Shown: one piece after another, positions 1 to 8,227 of the stretch | How positions within the stretch are numbered: the stretch's first letter is position 1 | Layout of the letters: each line of letters starts with the position of its first letter | Assembly (NCBI RefSeq): GCF_004104055.1 | Contig: NZ_QOVJ01000003.1 | Span: forward strand, 62,001 to 126,000 | Source: Leeuwenhoekiella aestuarii | GTDB lineage: Bacteria; Bacteroidota; Bacteroidia; Flavobacteriales; Flavobacteriaceae | Direction: 5' to 3' | Length of the DNA stretch: 64,000 bases | Made by a program: the position numbers and the translations under genes | Notes under the pieces: generated by a model | What the model saw: the letters and a program-made list of their open reading frames with translations, nothing else | Told to the model about the DNA's origin: nothing | Databases searched by the model: none

Positions 1-144
1 CAGGCATTTGTAGCGATAGAACGGGTTTTAAAGTACCGTATACACCACAAATATTTATCAACACGCATAATCTATTGCTTTAAAGCTCGTTTTTAACAAT
101 ACAAAAATAGCGTAAAATTGTATCTTGCGCGACCTAAAAGCAAT

Positions 145-1050
145 ATGATGACTATGGTAAGAAATGTATTAGTGGCTGCTCTGGGCCTTTTAATTATTGT
201 CTCTTGTAAAAAAGATGATGACGGAACAACAGAAGTTGAAATACGTGATCGTGGAGAGGTGCAGTCAGAAAGCTCAGTTAATCTAACGACCTACCTCGAA
301 ACTCATTTTTACAATTATGAAGAATTTGCTGATAAACCTGTAGATTTTGATTATAAAATTGTTTTTGACACAATTAGTGGTGATAATGCAGATAAGATAC
401 CGCTTATTGAACAAGTGGTTACAAGAAATTATACCTTTCAAGATACCGAGTATAAACTTTATGTTTTAGAAGCACAAGAAGGAGCAGGGATCAAACCTAC
501 ATTCGCAGACTCAACCCTTGTGAATTATCAAGGTAATGTTTTAGGTGGAAATAAATTTGACAGTTCTGTTACTCCAGTTTGGTTTGATTTAACTCAGGTT
601 GTATTTGGTTTTGCTAATGGAGTGAGTGAGCTAAGAGCTGGTACTGAATTTTCTCAAAATGAAGATGGTACGTATAACTTTGGCAGAGACTATGGTATTG
701 GAGCAGTATTTATTCCAAGTGGTTTAGCGTATTTCAACAGTTCAGGTACCGGTTTTGGTGCATATTCTGATCTGGTTTTTACATTTGATCTCTATCGTGC
801 AATTGAGGATACAGATAATGATAATGACGGAGTTCCAAACTGGAAAGAAGATATTAATGGGAATAACTATGTAAACGAACTTCTTGATGATACAGATGGA
901 GATCGAGTTCCTGATTATTTGGATACCGATGATGACGGTGATGGAACACCTACCCGTGATGAACTTGATTTTGATGAGGATGGTAACACCATTTATATAG
1001 ACTCTGACAATGATGGTGTTTTTGACTATCTAGATCCAGATATCAGCTAG
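145..1050 (+). CDS. FKBP-type peptidyl-prolyl isomerase-like lipoprotein with calcium-binding tail
   Basis: The protein starts with a short hydrophobic segment ending in the lipobox IIVSC followed by KKDDD, so it should be a surface or periplasmic lipoprotein. The middle (about residues 110-230) has an FKBP-like pattern: a YQG strand, FDSS, GVSELRAGTEF and FIPSGLAYF. The last 70 residues are not FKBP: they are Asp/Asn-rich repeats (DTDNDNDGVPNW, DTDGDRVPDYLD, DSDNDGVFDYLD) of the thrombospondin type 3 kind, which bind calcium. The open frame reaches back to a TTG at 118, but ATG at 145/148 gives a proper signal peptide. Whether it keeps isomerase activity is unknown. It ends just before a shared terminator. 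Confidence 0.8.
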   Translation: MMTMVRNVLVAALGLLIIVSCKKDDDGTTEVEIRDRGEVQSESSVNLTTYLETHFYNYEEFADKPVDFDYKIVFDTISGDNADKIPLIEQVVTRNYTFQDTEYKLYVLEAQEGAGIKPTFADSTLVNYQGNVLGGNKFDSSVTPVWFDLTQVVFGFANGVSELRAGTEFSQNEDGTYNFGRDYGIGAVFIPSGLAYFNSSGTGFGAYSDLVFTFDLYRAIEDTDNDNDGVPNWKEDINGNNYVNELLDDTDGDRVPDYLDTDDDGDGTPTRDELDFDEDGNTIYIDSDNDGVFDYLDPDIS

Positions 1051-1069
1051 GTTCAGATAAATACAAAAT

Positions 1070-1107
1070 AAAAAGCCCGTTATCATATTGATAACGGGCT
1101 TTTTTTA
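1070..1107. terminator. Bidirectional rho-independent terminator
   Basis: A stem of AAGCCCGTTATCA pairing with TGATAACGGGCTT around a three-base loop, flanked by A-tract and T-tract. It lies between two convergent genes and can serve both. Confidence 0.85.
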
Positions 1108-1119
1108 TATTTTAGGATT

Positions 1120-1704
1120 TTAAAGATTTAGCGAAAAACTTAAGATCAATTGATCAGGTCTCGTGTCTATACGATCACCGCTTGTAATGATACCGTTATT
1201 GTCTAAGAACTCAGCTTCGTTATCTCCAAAGCCACGTTCATAACGTAAATCAATACCTAGTTTACCTAATGCTAAACCAGCACCGATATTTAAACCTACC
1301 GTAAAATCATTTTTTACATCACCTAAGGTGATACCGTCATATTCAGTATCTAAAATATATTGAAATGCAGGACCTGCAAAAACGTTGAGTGGACCTATTA
1401 CTTCTAAACCTACTAATAATGGCATGTCTAGCTTTTGCATACTAAAATTATCATCCTCATAAGTAGAGTTTAATTTTGTATAAACAAGTTCTGGTCTGAA
1501 ATATAGTTTTTCACCGGTACGGCCAAAAACTCCAACATGGTAACCTATGTCACTACTGGGATCTTGGTAAGCGTTTTCTGCAGAGTCTGAAATATCTCCA
1601 GTTCCTCCATAGTTAAGACCGGCTTTTATACCATACCCCGGTTCTGATTGTGCGTGTGCATAAGACACGACTAAAAATAAAATTCCTAAAAATACTTTTT
1701 TCAT
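1120..1704 (-). CDS. Outer membrane beta-barrel protein (porin-family/OmpW-like size)
   Basis: A 194-residue protein with a clear signal peptide (MKKVFLGILFLVVSYAHAQ). The rest alternates hydrophobic and polar residues in short strands separated by Gly/Asp/Asn turns, and ends in an aromatic/hydrophobic strand (LILSFSLNL), as expected for an eight-stranded barrel in the outer membrane. It resembles the outer membrane beta-barrel (PorT/OMP_b-brl) families common in Flavobacteriia. No specific substrate can be named. It is transcribed alone and shares a terminator with the convergent FKBP lipoprotein gene. A 13-bp palindrome lies 16 bases upstream of the start. Confidence 0.75.
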   Translation of the reverse strand: MKKVFLGILFLVVSYAHAQSEPGYGIKAGLNYGGTGDISDSAENAYQDPSSDIGYHVGVFGRTGEKLYFRPELVYTKLNSTYEDDNFSMQKLDMPLLVGLEVIGPLNVFAGPAFQYILDTEYDGITLGDVKNDFTVGLNIGAGLALGKLGIDLRYERGFGDNEAEFLDNNGIITSGDRIDTRPDQLILSFSLNL

Positions 1705-1719
1705 ATCAAGTTAAGTTGT

Positions 1720-1732
1720 GCTCAAATTGAGC
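1720..1732. repeat. 13-bp palindrome upstream of the beta-barrel gene
   Basis: GCTCAA-A-TTGAGC, a perfect inverted repeat 16 bases before the start codon on the minus strand. It overlaps a weak promoter-like box (TCAATTTG), so it may be an operator; equally it may be chance. Confidence 0.3.
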
Positions 1733-1817
1733 GGTTAAAATTAAAAATGTCTAGCTTAAAGACTGATTAATTTTGGTTGATAAAAGCAAGCATTTTTAGG
1801 AACATATCTAAAAGTGC

Positions 1818-2771
1818 TTACTTTTTAGCTAGCACTTTATTAACGGCTTCTACTATAGATTTAGTATTTAGACCGTATTTTTCCATTAATTGAGCGGGTG
1901 TGCCACTTTCACCAAAAGTATCATTTGTAGCAACAAACTCTTGATAAACGGGATCATTTTTAGCCAAAAGACCAGAAACACTTTCGCCAAGACCTCCTAA
2001 ATAATTGTGCTCCTCACAAGTTACAACGCAACGTGTTTTCTTGATAGAGTTAAGGATAGCCTCGTCATCAAGTGGCTTGATGGTGTGTATGTTTATAACT
2101 TCGGCGCTGATTCCTTTTTCTTCTAATTCTTCAGCAGCCTCTAAAGCATGCCATACTAAGTGACCAGTCGCAAGAATAGTTACATCAGAACCTTCAACAA
2201 GGTGTAATGCTTTTCCTATTTCAAATTTTCCGTCAGCTTCAGTAAAATTAGGTACACTTGGTCTACCAAAACGAAGATAAACAGGACCCTCATAATCTGC
2301 GATAGCCATTGTAGCTGCTTTTGTCTGGTTGAAGTCACAAGGATTGATCACTGTCATTCCTGGCAACATTTTCATCAAACCTAAATCTTCTAAGATCTGG
2401 TGTGTTGCACCATCTTCTCCTAGCGTTAAACCTGCGTGAGATGCACAGATCTTTACATTTTTGTTTGAATAAGCAACACTCTGACGTATTTGATCGTAAA
2501 CACGACCCGTAGCAAAGTTTGCAAATGAAGTAGCATATGGTATTTTACCGCCTATTGTCATACCAGCAGCCATACCTATCATATTAGCTTCTGCAATACC
2601 GGTTTGAAAAAAGCGCTCTGGATGATTTTTTGCAAAATCATTCAGTTTTAAAGAACCGGTAAGGTCGGCACATAGAGCAACAACATTTTCATGAGTTTTT
2701 CCAAGTTCGTCCATACCTGCTCCAAAACCAGAACGTGTATCTATATTTCCTGAATTTGTGAATTTTTTCAT
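1818..2771 (-). CDS. Transketolase, C-terminal (pyrimidine-binding) subunit
   Basis: This is the second half of transketolase encoded as its own 317-residue protein. It holds the pyrimidine-binding domain (GMDELGKTHENVVALCADLTGS at the start, then FFQTGIAEANMIGMAAG, whose Glu would activate thiamine diphosphate) and the C-terminal transketolase domain (about residues 190-310). With the N-terminal subunit encoded 84 bases upstream it should form the cytoplasmic enzyme that moves two-carbon units between sugar phosphates in the pentose phosphate pathway. Split transketolases are common in Bacteroidota and archaea. The pair is most likely one operon read from the promoter before the N-terminal gene. 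Confidence 0.92.
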   Translation of the reverse strand: MKKFTNSGNIDTRSGFGAGMDELGKTHENVVALCADLTGSLKLNDFAKNHPERFFQTGIAEANMIGMAAGMTIGGKIPYATSFANFATGRVYDQIRQSVAYSNKNVKICASHAGLTLGEDGATHQILEDLGLMKMLPGMTVINPCDFNQTKAATMAIADYEGPVYLRFGRPSVPNFTEADGKFEIGKALHLVEGSDVTILATGHLVWHALEAAEELEEKGISAEVINIHTIKPLDDEAILNSIKKTRCVVTCEEHNYLGGLGESVSGLLAKNDPVYQEFVATNDTFGESGTPAQLMEKYGLNTKSIVEAVNKVLAKK

Positions 2772-2855
2772 ATTTCTGACCCCATTTTAATCTAAGGACT
2801 AAAACAAATAGGGGTGGTTTTTAAATTAATAGATTGTTTTGAAGATACGCCCTAA

Positions 2856-3701
2856 TTAATAGTCGCCTAAGGTCTCTGAATTTTGAGCTAGAGCTTTTTC
2901 TAATTGCTCATCGTTAGGAGCTTTACCATGCCAAGCATGACCGTCCATCATAAAGTCTACCCCGTGGCCCATAATTGTGTGTAATAAAATGCAAACGGGC
3001 TTACCTTTTCCGGTACGGGATTTAGCTTCGTTGAGACCAGCAATGATCGCTTCGATGTCGTTTCCTTTTTCGATATCTAAAACATCCCAGCCAAAAGCTT
3101 CAAACTTAGCACGTACGCTACCCATATTAAGAACATCGTCTGTACTACCATCTATTTGCTGACCGTTAAGGTCTATTGTAGCGATAAGGTTGTCAACGTT
3201 GTTGCCTGCAGCATAAAGAATAGCTTCCCAGTTTTGACCTTCTTGTAATTCACCATCACCGTGAAGAGAATATACAAGGTTATCATCACCATTTAATTTT
3301 TTAGCTTGAGCAGCGCCAAGTGCAACGCTCATTCCCTGACCTAAAGATCCCGAAGCAATACGAATACCCGGTAGGCCTTCGTGAGTAGTAGGGTGACCTT
3401 GAAGACGAGAATCTATTTTTCTAAATGTGTTTAATTCTTCAACAGGAAAATAGCCAGAACGAGCCAAAACGCTGTAAAAAACTGGAGAAATGTGACCGTT
3501 AGACAAGAAGAATAAATCTTCGTCTTTTCCGTCCATATCAAAACCTTTTTTACGTTTCATTACTTCTTGGTATAAGGCTACAAAGAATTCAGCACACCCT
3601 AAAGAACCTCCTGGGTGACCAGAACTTACTCCGTGCACTTGCCTTACGATGTCTCTTCTTACCTGAGAGACAAAATCTTCTAATTGTTTTGTGTTTGGCA
3701 T
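2856..3701 (-). CDS. Transketolase, N-terminal (TPP-binding) subunit
   Basis: A 281-residue protein covering only the first domain of transketolase. The thiamine diphosphate/metal motif is visible as GDG at residues 148-150 with the paired Asn about 30 residues later (DLNG, 177-180). Other family signatures are HPGGSLG near residue 29 and GSLGQG near 118. Its partner subunit is the next gene downstream. ATG at 3701 is preceded by a good promoter. The two chains together equal the length of an ordinary single-chain transketolase, so this is a natural split rather than a frameshift: each half has its own start and an 84-base spacer lies between. Confidence 0.93.
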   Translation of the reverse strand: MPNTKQLEDFVSQVRRDIVRQVHGVSSGHPGGSLGCAEFFVALYQEVMKRKKGFDMDGKDEDLFFLSNGHISPVFYSVLARSGYFPVEELNTFRKIDSRLQGHPTTHEGLPGIRIASGSLGQGMSVALGAAQAKKLNGDDNLVYSLHGDGELQEGQNWEAILYAAGNNVDNLIATIDLNGQQIDGSTDDVLNMGSVRAKFEAFGWDVLDIEKGNDIEAIIAGLNEAKSRTGKGKPVCILLHTIMGHGVDFMMDGHAWHGKAPNDEQLEKALAQNSETLGDY

Positions 3702-3726
3702 TTTGATTAAGTTAAAATTTGAAATT

Positions 3727-3757
3727 CAAAAATACCCATTTTAGGCAGGTATTACAA
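3727..3757 (-). promoter_or_regulatory. Bacteroidota promoter of the transketolase operon
   Basis: Read on the minus strand: TTG (3757-3755), a 20-base spacer, and TATTTTTG (3734-3727), matching the TTG / TAnnTTTG consensus. It sits 26 bases before the start codon. Confidence 0.7.
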
Positions 3758-3873
3758 TCAATAACCCATATATTACTAAGGTTTTAAGGAAATTTAAGAA
3801 GTTTTGAATTTTAAGTGTAAAAAATGCATTTATTATGGTCATTTTGTGCCAGACACTATCTCTTAAATAGTTT

Positions 3874-3881
3874 TATCTTTG
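3874..3881 (+). promoter_or_regulatory. -7 element of the tgt promoter
   Basis: TATCTTTG matches TAnnTTTG. It lies inside the possible N-terminal extension of tgt and 17 bases before ATG 3899, so it supports 3899 as the true start. No TTG is found at the ideal -33 distance. Confidence 0.55.
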
Positions 3882-3898
3882 CCGCTCTAAATTATACT

Positions 3899-5029
3899 AT
3901 GCTATTTAATCTTGTTACAAAAGACGCTGCCAGTAAGGCACGTGCTGGAGCAATCACTACAGATCACGGAACTATTGAAACCCCCATTTTTATGCCAGTG
4001 GGTACTGTTGCCACTGTAAAAGGAGTGCATCAGCGGGAGCTAGAACAAGATATAAATCCAGATATTATCTTAGGAAACACTTATCATTTGTATCTGAGAC
4101 CACAAACCGAAATCCTGGAAAAGGCTGGAGGGTTGCATAAGTTTATGAATTGGGATCGAAACATTCTTACTGATAGTGGAGGGTATCAGGTTTATTCTTT
4201 ATCTGCAAATCGAAAAATCAAAGAGGAAGGGGTAAAGTTTAAATCACATATAGATGGCTCGTTTCATATGTTTACGCCAGAGCGGGTGATGGAAATTCAG
4301 CGGACTATAGGTGCAGATATCATTATGGCATTTGATGAATGTACACCTTATCCTTGTGACTATAATTACGCAAAAAGATCGATGCATATGACGCATCGCT
4401 GGTTAGACAGATGTATTAATCATCTTGCAAAAACACCAGTGAAATACGGATATGATCAGGCATTTTTCCCGATAGTTCAAGGAAGTACTTACAAAGACCT
4501 TAGAAAACAATCTGCAGAATACATCGCAAATTCAGGAGCGGTAGGTAACGCAATTGGTGGACTTTCAGTAGGTGAGCCCGCTGAAGAAATGTATGCAATG
4601 ACAGAGATTGTTACCGAAATCCTACCGGAAGATAAACCGCGTTATTTAATGGGTGTGGGAACTCCTATCAATATATTAGAGAATATTGCGTTAGGTGTAG
4701 ATATGTTTGATTGTGTGATGCCTACACGTAATGGTCGTAATGGAACTTTGTTTACCCAGCACGGAACCATAAATATTAAAAATAAGAAATGGGAAGACGA
4801 CTTTTCTCCCTTAGATCCAGATGGTACAACTTGGGTTGATACGGCATATTCTAAAGCATATGTACGTCACTTATTTACTGTAAGCGAAGCCCTGGGCCGT
4901 CAAATAGGGACCTTGCACAATCTAGGCTTTTATATGTGGTTAGTGCGTGAAGCACGTAAACATATTATTGCTGGTGATTTTTATATCTGGAAAGAAAAAA
5001 TGGTAAAACAAATGGATAAAAGACTCTAG
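3899..5029 (+). CDS. tgt: tRNA-guanine transglycosylase (queuine tRNA-ribosyltransferase), zinc cysteines absent
   Basis: The enzyme swaps guanine 34 of tRNAs with a GUN anticodon for a queuosine precursor. The 376-residue chain has the family motifs: TDSGGYQVYSL with Asp92, MAFDECTPYP, GGLSVGEP, and MFDCVMPTRNGR holding the nucleophile Asp271. The frame is open further upstream, but a promoter box falls inside that extension and homology begins at MLFNLV. Oddly, the usual zinc site CxCxxC, which follows PLD near residue 305, reads PLDPDGTTWVDTAYSKAY: all three cysteines are gone, while the fourth ligand (His340 in TLHNLGFY) remains. The next gene starts at the base after the stop codon, so translation may be coupled. 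Confidence 0.93.
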   Translation: MLFNLVTKDAASKARAGAITTDHGTIETPIFMPVGTVATVKGVHQRELEQDINPDIILGNTYHLYLRPQTEILEKAGGLHKFMNWDRNILTDSGGYQVYSLSANRKIKEEGVKFKSHIDGSFHMFTPERVMEIQRTIGADIIMAFDECTPYPCDYNYAKRSMHMTHRWLDRCINHLAKTPVKYGYDQAFFPIVQGSTYKDLRKQSAEYIANSGAVGNAIGGLSVGEPAEEMYAMTEIVTEILPEDKPRYLMGVGTPINILENIALGVDMFDCVMPTRNGRNGTLFTQHGTINIKNKKWEDDFSPLDPDGTTWVDTAYSKAYVRHLFTVSEALGRQIGTLHNLGFYMWLVREARKHIIAGDFYIWKEKMVKQMDKRL

Positions 5030-6106
5030 ATGAAAATTCTTGACTGGTACATTCTCAAGCGTTATCTAGGTACTTTTATTACTATGCTTGTGTTGTTTAT
5101 CCCTATTGGGATAACCGTAAACCTTGCTGAGAAGATAGATAAAATGCTAGCTAACGAGGTGCCTTTTATAGAGGTGGCTATTTACTATCTTAATTTTACG
5201 ATCTATTTTGCGAATCTTCTTTTTCCGTTATTTCTGTTTTTGTCGGTGATTTGGTTTACTTCAAAACTGGCAAACAATACAGAGGTTATCGCTTTTTTGA
5301 GTAGTGGCGTTTCTTTCTACCGTTTTTTAAGACCTTATATAATAGGAGCTTCTATTGTTTGTGTGGGAGCTTATATTTTAGGAACCTATTTAGCACCTAA
5401 TGCCAGTAGAGGTTTCAATGAGTTTACCTATGAATACCTGAAGAATGGAAAAGCAGCTCGAGAAACCCGAAATGTGTACCGCCAGATTAATGATAATGAC
5501 TATATCTATGTAAGCAGGTTTACACCTTCCAGTAAAATGGGGCAAAACTTTACACTAGAGCACTTTGAGGATAATACCTTAAAATATAAGATTCAGGCAC
5601 GCAGTATTGTGTACAGACCGGAAGATACCCTTTACCGGCTCAATGGATATAAGAAACGCATTATAGGTAAAGAAGGAGATATTCTTATATCTGAATCTAA
5701 ACTAGATACGTTGTTTTCTTTTGATCTAGAAGATTTAACTCCGTTAGAATATATTGCTGAAACGCTTACCACTCCACGATTGCGAGAATTTATTGCTAAG
5801 GAAAAGGCGAGAGGATCGTCAGCGATTAATAGATATGAAGTAACACTTTATAAGCGTTTCAGTTTACCGGTAAGTGCCTATATCCTAACGATTATTGCAG
5901 TAGCTGTTTCTTCTATGAAACGCCGCGGCGGAATGGGAATTAACCTGGCGTTAGGTATCTCACTTGCATTCATTTTTATCTTTTTTGATAAAGTCTTTGG
6001 TACAATTTCAGAACAATCAGACTTTTCCCCTATGGTAGCTGTATGGCTTCCTAATGTATTATTTGGAATTTTAGCCATATACTTACTCAACCGTGCGAAA
6101 CGATAA
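5030..6106 (+). CDS. LptF/LptG family permease (YjgP/YjgQ)
   Basis: A 358-residue inner-membrane protein with the LptF/G layout: three membrane helices at the start (about residues 12-110, including the MKILDWYILKRYLGTF opening), a soluble beta-rich periplasmic region (about 130-270), and three helices at the end (about 275-355). In the Lpt system two such permeases with LptB pull lipopolysaccharide from the inner membrane. It directly abuts tgt and overlaps the next gene by 14 bases, so the three genes probably form one transcript. Whether it acts as LptF or LptG cannot be told here; a partner is not in the window. Confidence 0.88.
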   Translation: MKILDWYILKRYLGTFITMLVLFIPIGITVNLAEKIDKMLANEVPFIEVAIYYLNFTIYFANLLFPLFLFLSVIWFTSKLANNTEVIAFLSSGVSFYRFLRPYIIGASIVCVGAYILGTYLAPNASRGFNEFTYEYLKNGKAARETRNVYRQINDNDYIYVSRFTPSSKMGQNFTLEHFEDNTLKYKIQARSIVYRPEDTLYRLNGYKKRIIGKEGDILISESKLDTLFSFDLEDLTPLEYIAETLTTPRLREFIAKEKARGSSAINRYEVTLYKRFSLPVSAYILTIIAVAVSSMKRRGGMGINLALGISLAFIFIFFDKVFGTISEQSDFSPMVAVWLPNVLFGILAIYLLNRAKR

Positions 6107-7010
6107 TCTCAAGAGTTACCTGCATCTACACTTCATAGTTTTTATATGGGGTTTTACAGCTGTTTTAGGAGCGCTTATAAGTATAGGTGCCACAGAACTC
6201 GTTTGGTATCGTATGCTTATAGCTTCGGCAGTTTTGTTTTTATATATAAAATTTAAAGGTATTTCGCTAAAAGCTAACCGAAAAACCCAACTGGGGCTAA
6301 CTGTTGCAGGAATCATAATTGCACTGCATTGGCTAACCTTTTTTGGAGCGGTAAAAATATCAAATGTTTCTATTACGCTAGCAATGATGAGTACCGGTGC
6401 TTTTTTTACCAGTATTCTGGAACCTATTTTTTATAAACGGAAAGTAATCTGGTATGAGATTATTTTTGGTTTGCTGGTAATTTGCGGATTGTATTTAATC
6501 TTTGAGGTAGAGACTCGGTATACTGAAGGTATTATCGTTGCGCTTATTTCAGCTTTGCTTTCTGCTGTATTTACACTGATCAACGGTAAATATGCACAGA
6601 AACATAATCCTATTGTAATTTCATTTTATGAGCTGTTTACAGGAGCGCTGTTTATAACTTTATTCCTTGCGTTCACAGCACGGTTTGATGCAGAATTTTT
6701 TCAGCTGAAACAGTTAGATTGGTTGTATTTAGTTATTCTGGCTACAGTTTGTACTGCCTATGCATTTTTTGCTTCGGTAAAAGTGATGAAACATCTCACA
6801 CCATACACTATAATGCTAACCACAAATATGGAACCTGTTTACGGAATCATCCTTGCATTTCTAATTTTAGGCGATGCTGAGCAGATGAATACAGGTTTTT
6901 ATCTAGGAGCTATCTTGATTTTATGCACAGTAATTCTCAATGGAATTTTAAAAAATGCACGTAAAAGAAAGACAGACAGATCATTGAGAGTTGTAAAGAC
7001 TATAGAATAA
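6093..7010 (+). CDS. EamA/DMT-family transporter
   Basis: A 305-residue integral membrane protein with about ten hydrophobic helices arranged as two EamA repeats (roughly residues 10-135 and 145-285), the typical drug/metabolite transporter plan. It begins at a GTG that overlaps the end of the upstream permease gene by 14 bases; the second helix repeat shows the usual loop ANGKYAQ-like segment (INGKYAQKH). The substrate is unknown. Homologues in Flavobacteria are annotated only as EamA family. No terminator was found directly after it; the accA promoter follows. Confidence 0.85.
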   Translation: MRNDNLKSYLHLHFIVFIWGFTAVLGALISIGATELVWYRMLIASAVLFLYIKFKGISLKANRKTQLGLTVAGIIIALHWLTFFGAVKISNVSITLAMMSTGAFFTSILEPIFYKRKVIWYEIIFGLLVICGLYLIFEVETRYTEGIIVALISALLSAVFTLINGKYAQKHNPIVISFYELFTGALFITLFLAFTARFDAEFFQLKQLDWLYLVILATVCTAYAFFASVKVMKHLTPYTIMLTTNMEPVYGIILAFLILGDAEQMNTGFYLGAILILCTVILNGILKNARKRKTDRSLRVVKTIE

Positions 7011-7046
7011 AATTTTTTATTGACCGGTTTAAAAACCGATAAGGGT

Positions 7047-7078
7047 TTGGGAGAAGCTTTTTAAAACCTTTATATTTG
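7047..7078 (+). promoter_or_regulatory. Promoter of accA
   Basis: TTG at 7047-7049, spacer of 21 bases, TATATTTG at 7071-7078, a full match to the Bacteroidota consensus, 26 bases before the accA ATG. Confidence 0.75.
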
Positions 7079-7104
7079 TCAGCTAACTAAAAATTTCCCC
7101 TATA

Positions 7105-8058
7105 ATGGAATATTTAGAATTTGAACAACCTATTAAAGAGCTAGAAGAACAGCTCCAGAAATGCTCACTTATTGGTGAAGAGAGTGATGTAGATGTCACC
7201 AATACCTGCAAGCAGATCGAGAAAAAACTTAAAGAGACTAAGAAAGAGATTTATAAGAACTTAACGCCTTGGCAACGAGTTCAACTCTCGCGTCATCCTA
7301 ATCGTCCCTATACTTTAGATTACATCAAAGCTTTGTGCGGCGACACCTTTCTTGAGCTTCATGGAGACCGCAATGTTAAAGATGACAAAGCGATGATAGG
7401 TGGTTTGGGGAAAATAGGCGATCAGAGTTTTATGCTCATCGGTCAGCAAAAAGGTTATAATACTAAGACCCGCCAATACCGCAATTTTGGTATGGCAAAC
7501 CCAGAAGGCTATCGTAAAGCATTACGTTTGATGAAAAGCGCAGAGAAATTCGGTATTCCTGTAGTTTGTTTTATTGATACTCCGGGAGCATATCCCGGAC
7601 TTGAAGCAGAAGAACGTGGGCAGGGAGAAGCTATCGCGCGTAACATTCTAGAAATGACGCGTCTTAAAGTGCCTATTACTGTAGTGATCATTGGCGAAGG
7701 AGCCAGTGGAGGAGCTTTAGGTATAGGTGTTGGTGATAAAGTGCTGATGTTAGAAAATACTTGGTATTCTGTGATTTCGCCAGAGTCTTGTTCTTCTATC
7801 TTATGGAGGAGCTGGGAGTTTAAAGAACAGGCGGCAGAAGCTTTAAAGCTAACAGCAAAAGATATGAAAAAACAGAAGATCATTGATGAGATCGTAAAAG
7901 AACCTTTAGGAGGTGCACATAGCGACCGCGAAGCGACCTTCTCTACAATAAAAGAAGAGATTTTGAAAGCGTATAATGAGTTTAAAAACTTATCACCAAA
8001 AGATTTGGTTGAAAAACGTATGGATAAATATTCTAATATGGGTGTGTTTAAAGGCTAA
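7105..8058 (+). CDS. accA: Acetyl-CoA carboxylase carboxyltransferase, alpha subunit
   Basis: The 317-residue protein matches AccA in length (E. coli has 319) and in features: an N-terminal helical segment ([13 protein letters not shown]), the conserved stretch [26 protein letters not shown], the [29 protein letters not shown] oxyanion region, and KITAKDMK-like residues near 250. With AccD it transfers the carboxyl group from biotin to acetyl-CoA to make malonyl-CoA, the first step of fatty acid synthesis, in the cytoplasm. The beta subunit is not in this window. It is preceded by its own promoter and followed by a terminator. Confidence 0.96.
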   Translation: MEYLEFEQPIKELEEQLQKCSLIGEESDVDVTNTCKQIEKKLKETKKEIYKNLTPWQRVQLSRHPNRPYTLDYIKALCGDTFLELHGDRNVKDDKAMIGGLGKIGDQSFMLIGQQKGYNTKTRQYRNFGMANPEGYRKALRLMKSAEKFGIPVVCFIDTPGAYPGLEAEERGQGEAIARNILEMTRLKVPITVVIIGEGASGGALGIGVGDKVLMLENTWYSVISPESCSSILWRSWEFKEQAAEALKLTAKDMKKQKIIDEIVKEPLGGAHSDREATFSTIKEEILKAYNEFKNLSPKDLVEKRMDKYSNMGVFKG

Positions 8059-8082
8059 TACACTTAAACATCACTTGCGACT

Positions 8083-8114
8083 AAATTCCGGAGTTTTGTG
8101 CTTCGGATTTTTTT
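8083..8114 (+). terminator. Rho-independent terminator after accA
   Basis: AAATTCCGGAG pairs with CTTCGGATTTT around TTTTGTG, with one mismatch and one G-T pair, then a run of T. Confidence 0.65.
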
Positions 8115-8190
8115 ATGGTTGTTAACAAGATTATTTAGTTATCAACAAGCTAATTGTTAACTTATGGTGAACAATGGCTACGTGGAAAAG

Positions 8191-8222
8191 TTGATTCTGC
8201 CTTAACAAATTTTTTACATTCG
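8191..8222 (+). promoter_or_regulatory. Probable promoter of dnaB
   Basis: TTG at 8191-8193, spacer 21, then TACATTCG at 8215-8222, one mismatch from TAnnTTTG. It is only 5 bases before the dnaB ATG, implying an extremely short leader. Confidence 0.45.
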
Positions 8223-8227
8223 CTCTA

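Noticed and set aside
1-96. Two forward frames open from the window edge (stops at 81-83 and 94-96), and a possible minus-strand ATG at 5-7
   Set aside because: Each may be the end or start of a neighbouring gene, but the pieces (about 27-31 codons) match nothing I recognise and compete with each other.
1818-3701. A frameshifted transketolase pseudogene
   Set aside because: Both halves are complete, have their own starts and are separated by 84 bases; split transketolase is normal in this phylum.
3824-3898. N-terminal extension of tgt (25 codons)
   Set aside because: A promoter box overlaps it and the family sequence begins at the ATG at 3899.
7509-7883. A 124-codon minus-strand frame
   Set aside because: Lies wholly inside accA, whose motifs are certain; composition (many Ser, Pro, Arg) is that of an antisense frame.
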